From NCBI GenBank assembly GCA_016784545.1, contig JADHUM010000048.1, positions 1-36,207 on the forward strand: a stretch of 36,207 nt of DNA. The letters run 5' to 3'. The position numbers were made by a program, and so were the translations under genes. The notes below the pieces were generated by a model that did no database searches, was not told the origin of the DNA, and was given only the letters and a program-made list of their open reading frames with translations. Source of the DNA: Candidatus Neomarinimicrobiota bacterium (lineage in GTDB: Bacteria; Fidelibacterota; UBA8477; JABMPR01). Shown piece after piece: positions 35,824 to 36,207 of this stretch. Position 1 is the stretch's first letter, and every line of letters starts with the position of its first letter.

Positions 35824-36207
35824 CCGATCGAGACATATTATCTTTCGATTATTGATTGTTATGATTTGGGTATTCCCGATATTCATCTATCCCCAAGAAT
35901 ATACCGAGCTATATGAAACCATGGATGATTGGATCTATGACAAAGATGAGGATATTTTTCTGGAACCGGGTCAATTTGTAGAGTGGGCAGTCATTGATCG
36001 CGAACAAAGTAGATACTTCCTAAAAAAATACCTTGATGTTTTGACTGATATGGATCCCATGGCCAATTTGCAGATTCAGGAAACCGATGAGATGCGGGTA
36101 AAGGCCGTAAAAAAAGAGAATGGGGGAACTGCTCTTTATGGTGTGAATGCCATCAGCAGAGTTGGTGCTCTGAACGAGCTCAGCAAATCCGTTCTGGTTA
36201 ATATGAG
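35777..36207 (+). CDS. Secreted protein in the gldN position, cut by window end
   Basis: ATG 35777 overlaps the end of the GldM-like gene by 47 bases and opens a frame that runs to the window edge (143 codons). An N-terminal hydrophobic stretch (FRLLIVMIWVFPIFIY) looks like a signal peptide, cut before QEYTELYE; there is no lipobox. The mature part starts acidic (TMDDWIYDKDEDIFLEPGQF). In T9SS operons gldN follows gldM, but I do not recognise GldN sequence features here, so only position supports a link. A start at ATG 35861 would lose most of the signal. Confidence 0.6.
   Translation, partial: MNNFPSTVNSTSIIFNRSRHIIFRLLIVMIWVFPIFIYPQEYTELYETMDDWIYDKDEDIFLEPGQFVEWAVIDREQSRYFLKKYLDVLTDMDPMANLQIQETDEMRVKAVKKENGGTALYGVNAISRVGALNELSKSVLVNM

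Noticed and set aside
1-36207. CRISPR array, insertion sequence or prophage
   Set aside because: No regularly spaced repeats, no transposase or integrase motifs and no phage structural genes were seen on either strand.

Overview
The window looks like chromosomal DNA of a Gram-negative bacterium of the FCB superphylum, with a Candidatus Marinimicrobia-like or Calditrichota-like lineage as my best guess (inference). The evidence is: C-terminal YPNPFNP-type sorting domains (type IX secretion, T9SS) on two proteins plus one decayed copy; a Fn3/FISUMP lipoprotein; a TonB-dependent receptor with an N-terminal carboxypeptidase-regulatory domain; and, at the right edge, two adjacent genes with the topology of the T9SS motor proteins GldL and GldM. 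No CRISPR array, rRNA, integrase or transposase was seen.

Left part (1-11.3 kb, secreted and signalling genes): an M6-type metalloprotease with a T9SS tail; a class III cyclase with two catalytic-like domains in one chain; a 5'-truncated T9SS cargo gene whose open frame starts directly after the cyclase stop codon; an ABC-F ATPase (minus strand) split by a one-base frameshift in a G run; a lipoprotein with four Fn3 repeats and a FISUMP domain; an orphan, frameshifted T9SS tail; and a GAF-HD-GYP protein (predicted c-di-GMP phosphodiesterase).

Middle (11.4-25 kb, metal and envelope genes): a minus-strand operon for an RND heavy-metal efflux system (small His/Cys-rich secreted protein, TolC-like channel, His-rich adaptor, RND pump). 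Facing away from it are an outer-membrane barrel pseudogene with two frameshifts, an S41 peptidase lipoprotein whose best start is AUA, a TonB-dependent receptor overlapping a serine hydrolase lipoprotein, and a second metal-like set (Cys-rich secreted peptide, lipoprotein with a CPGC heavy-metal-associated domain, outer-membrane channel-like protein).

Right part (25.4-32.6 kb): a glutamate dehydrogenase is followed by two tightly coupled paralogues of the PEP synthase/PPDK ATP-binding domain that lack the phosphohistidine and PEP/pyruvate TIM-barrel domains. The second one carries an N-terminal sensor-like domain and a C-terminal nucleotidyltransferase domain. This set is the best candidate for an uncharacterised system. 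A convergent metallophosphoesterase follows.

Right edge (32.6-36.2 kb): hairpin-rich DNA and a degraded tRNA-Leu(UAA) precede the GldL-like and GldM-like genes and a third, secreted protein cut by the window end. Several genes in the window carry frameshifts or truncations, so either real decay or assembly errors must be considered before treating them as inactive.
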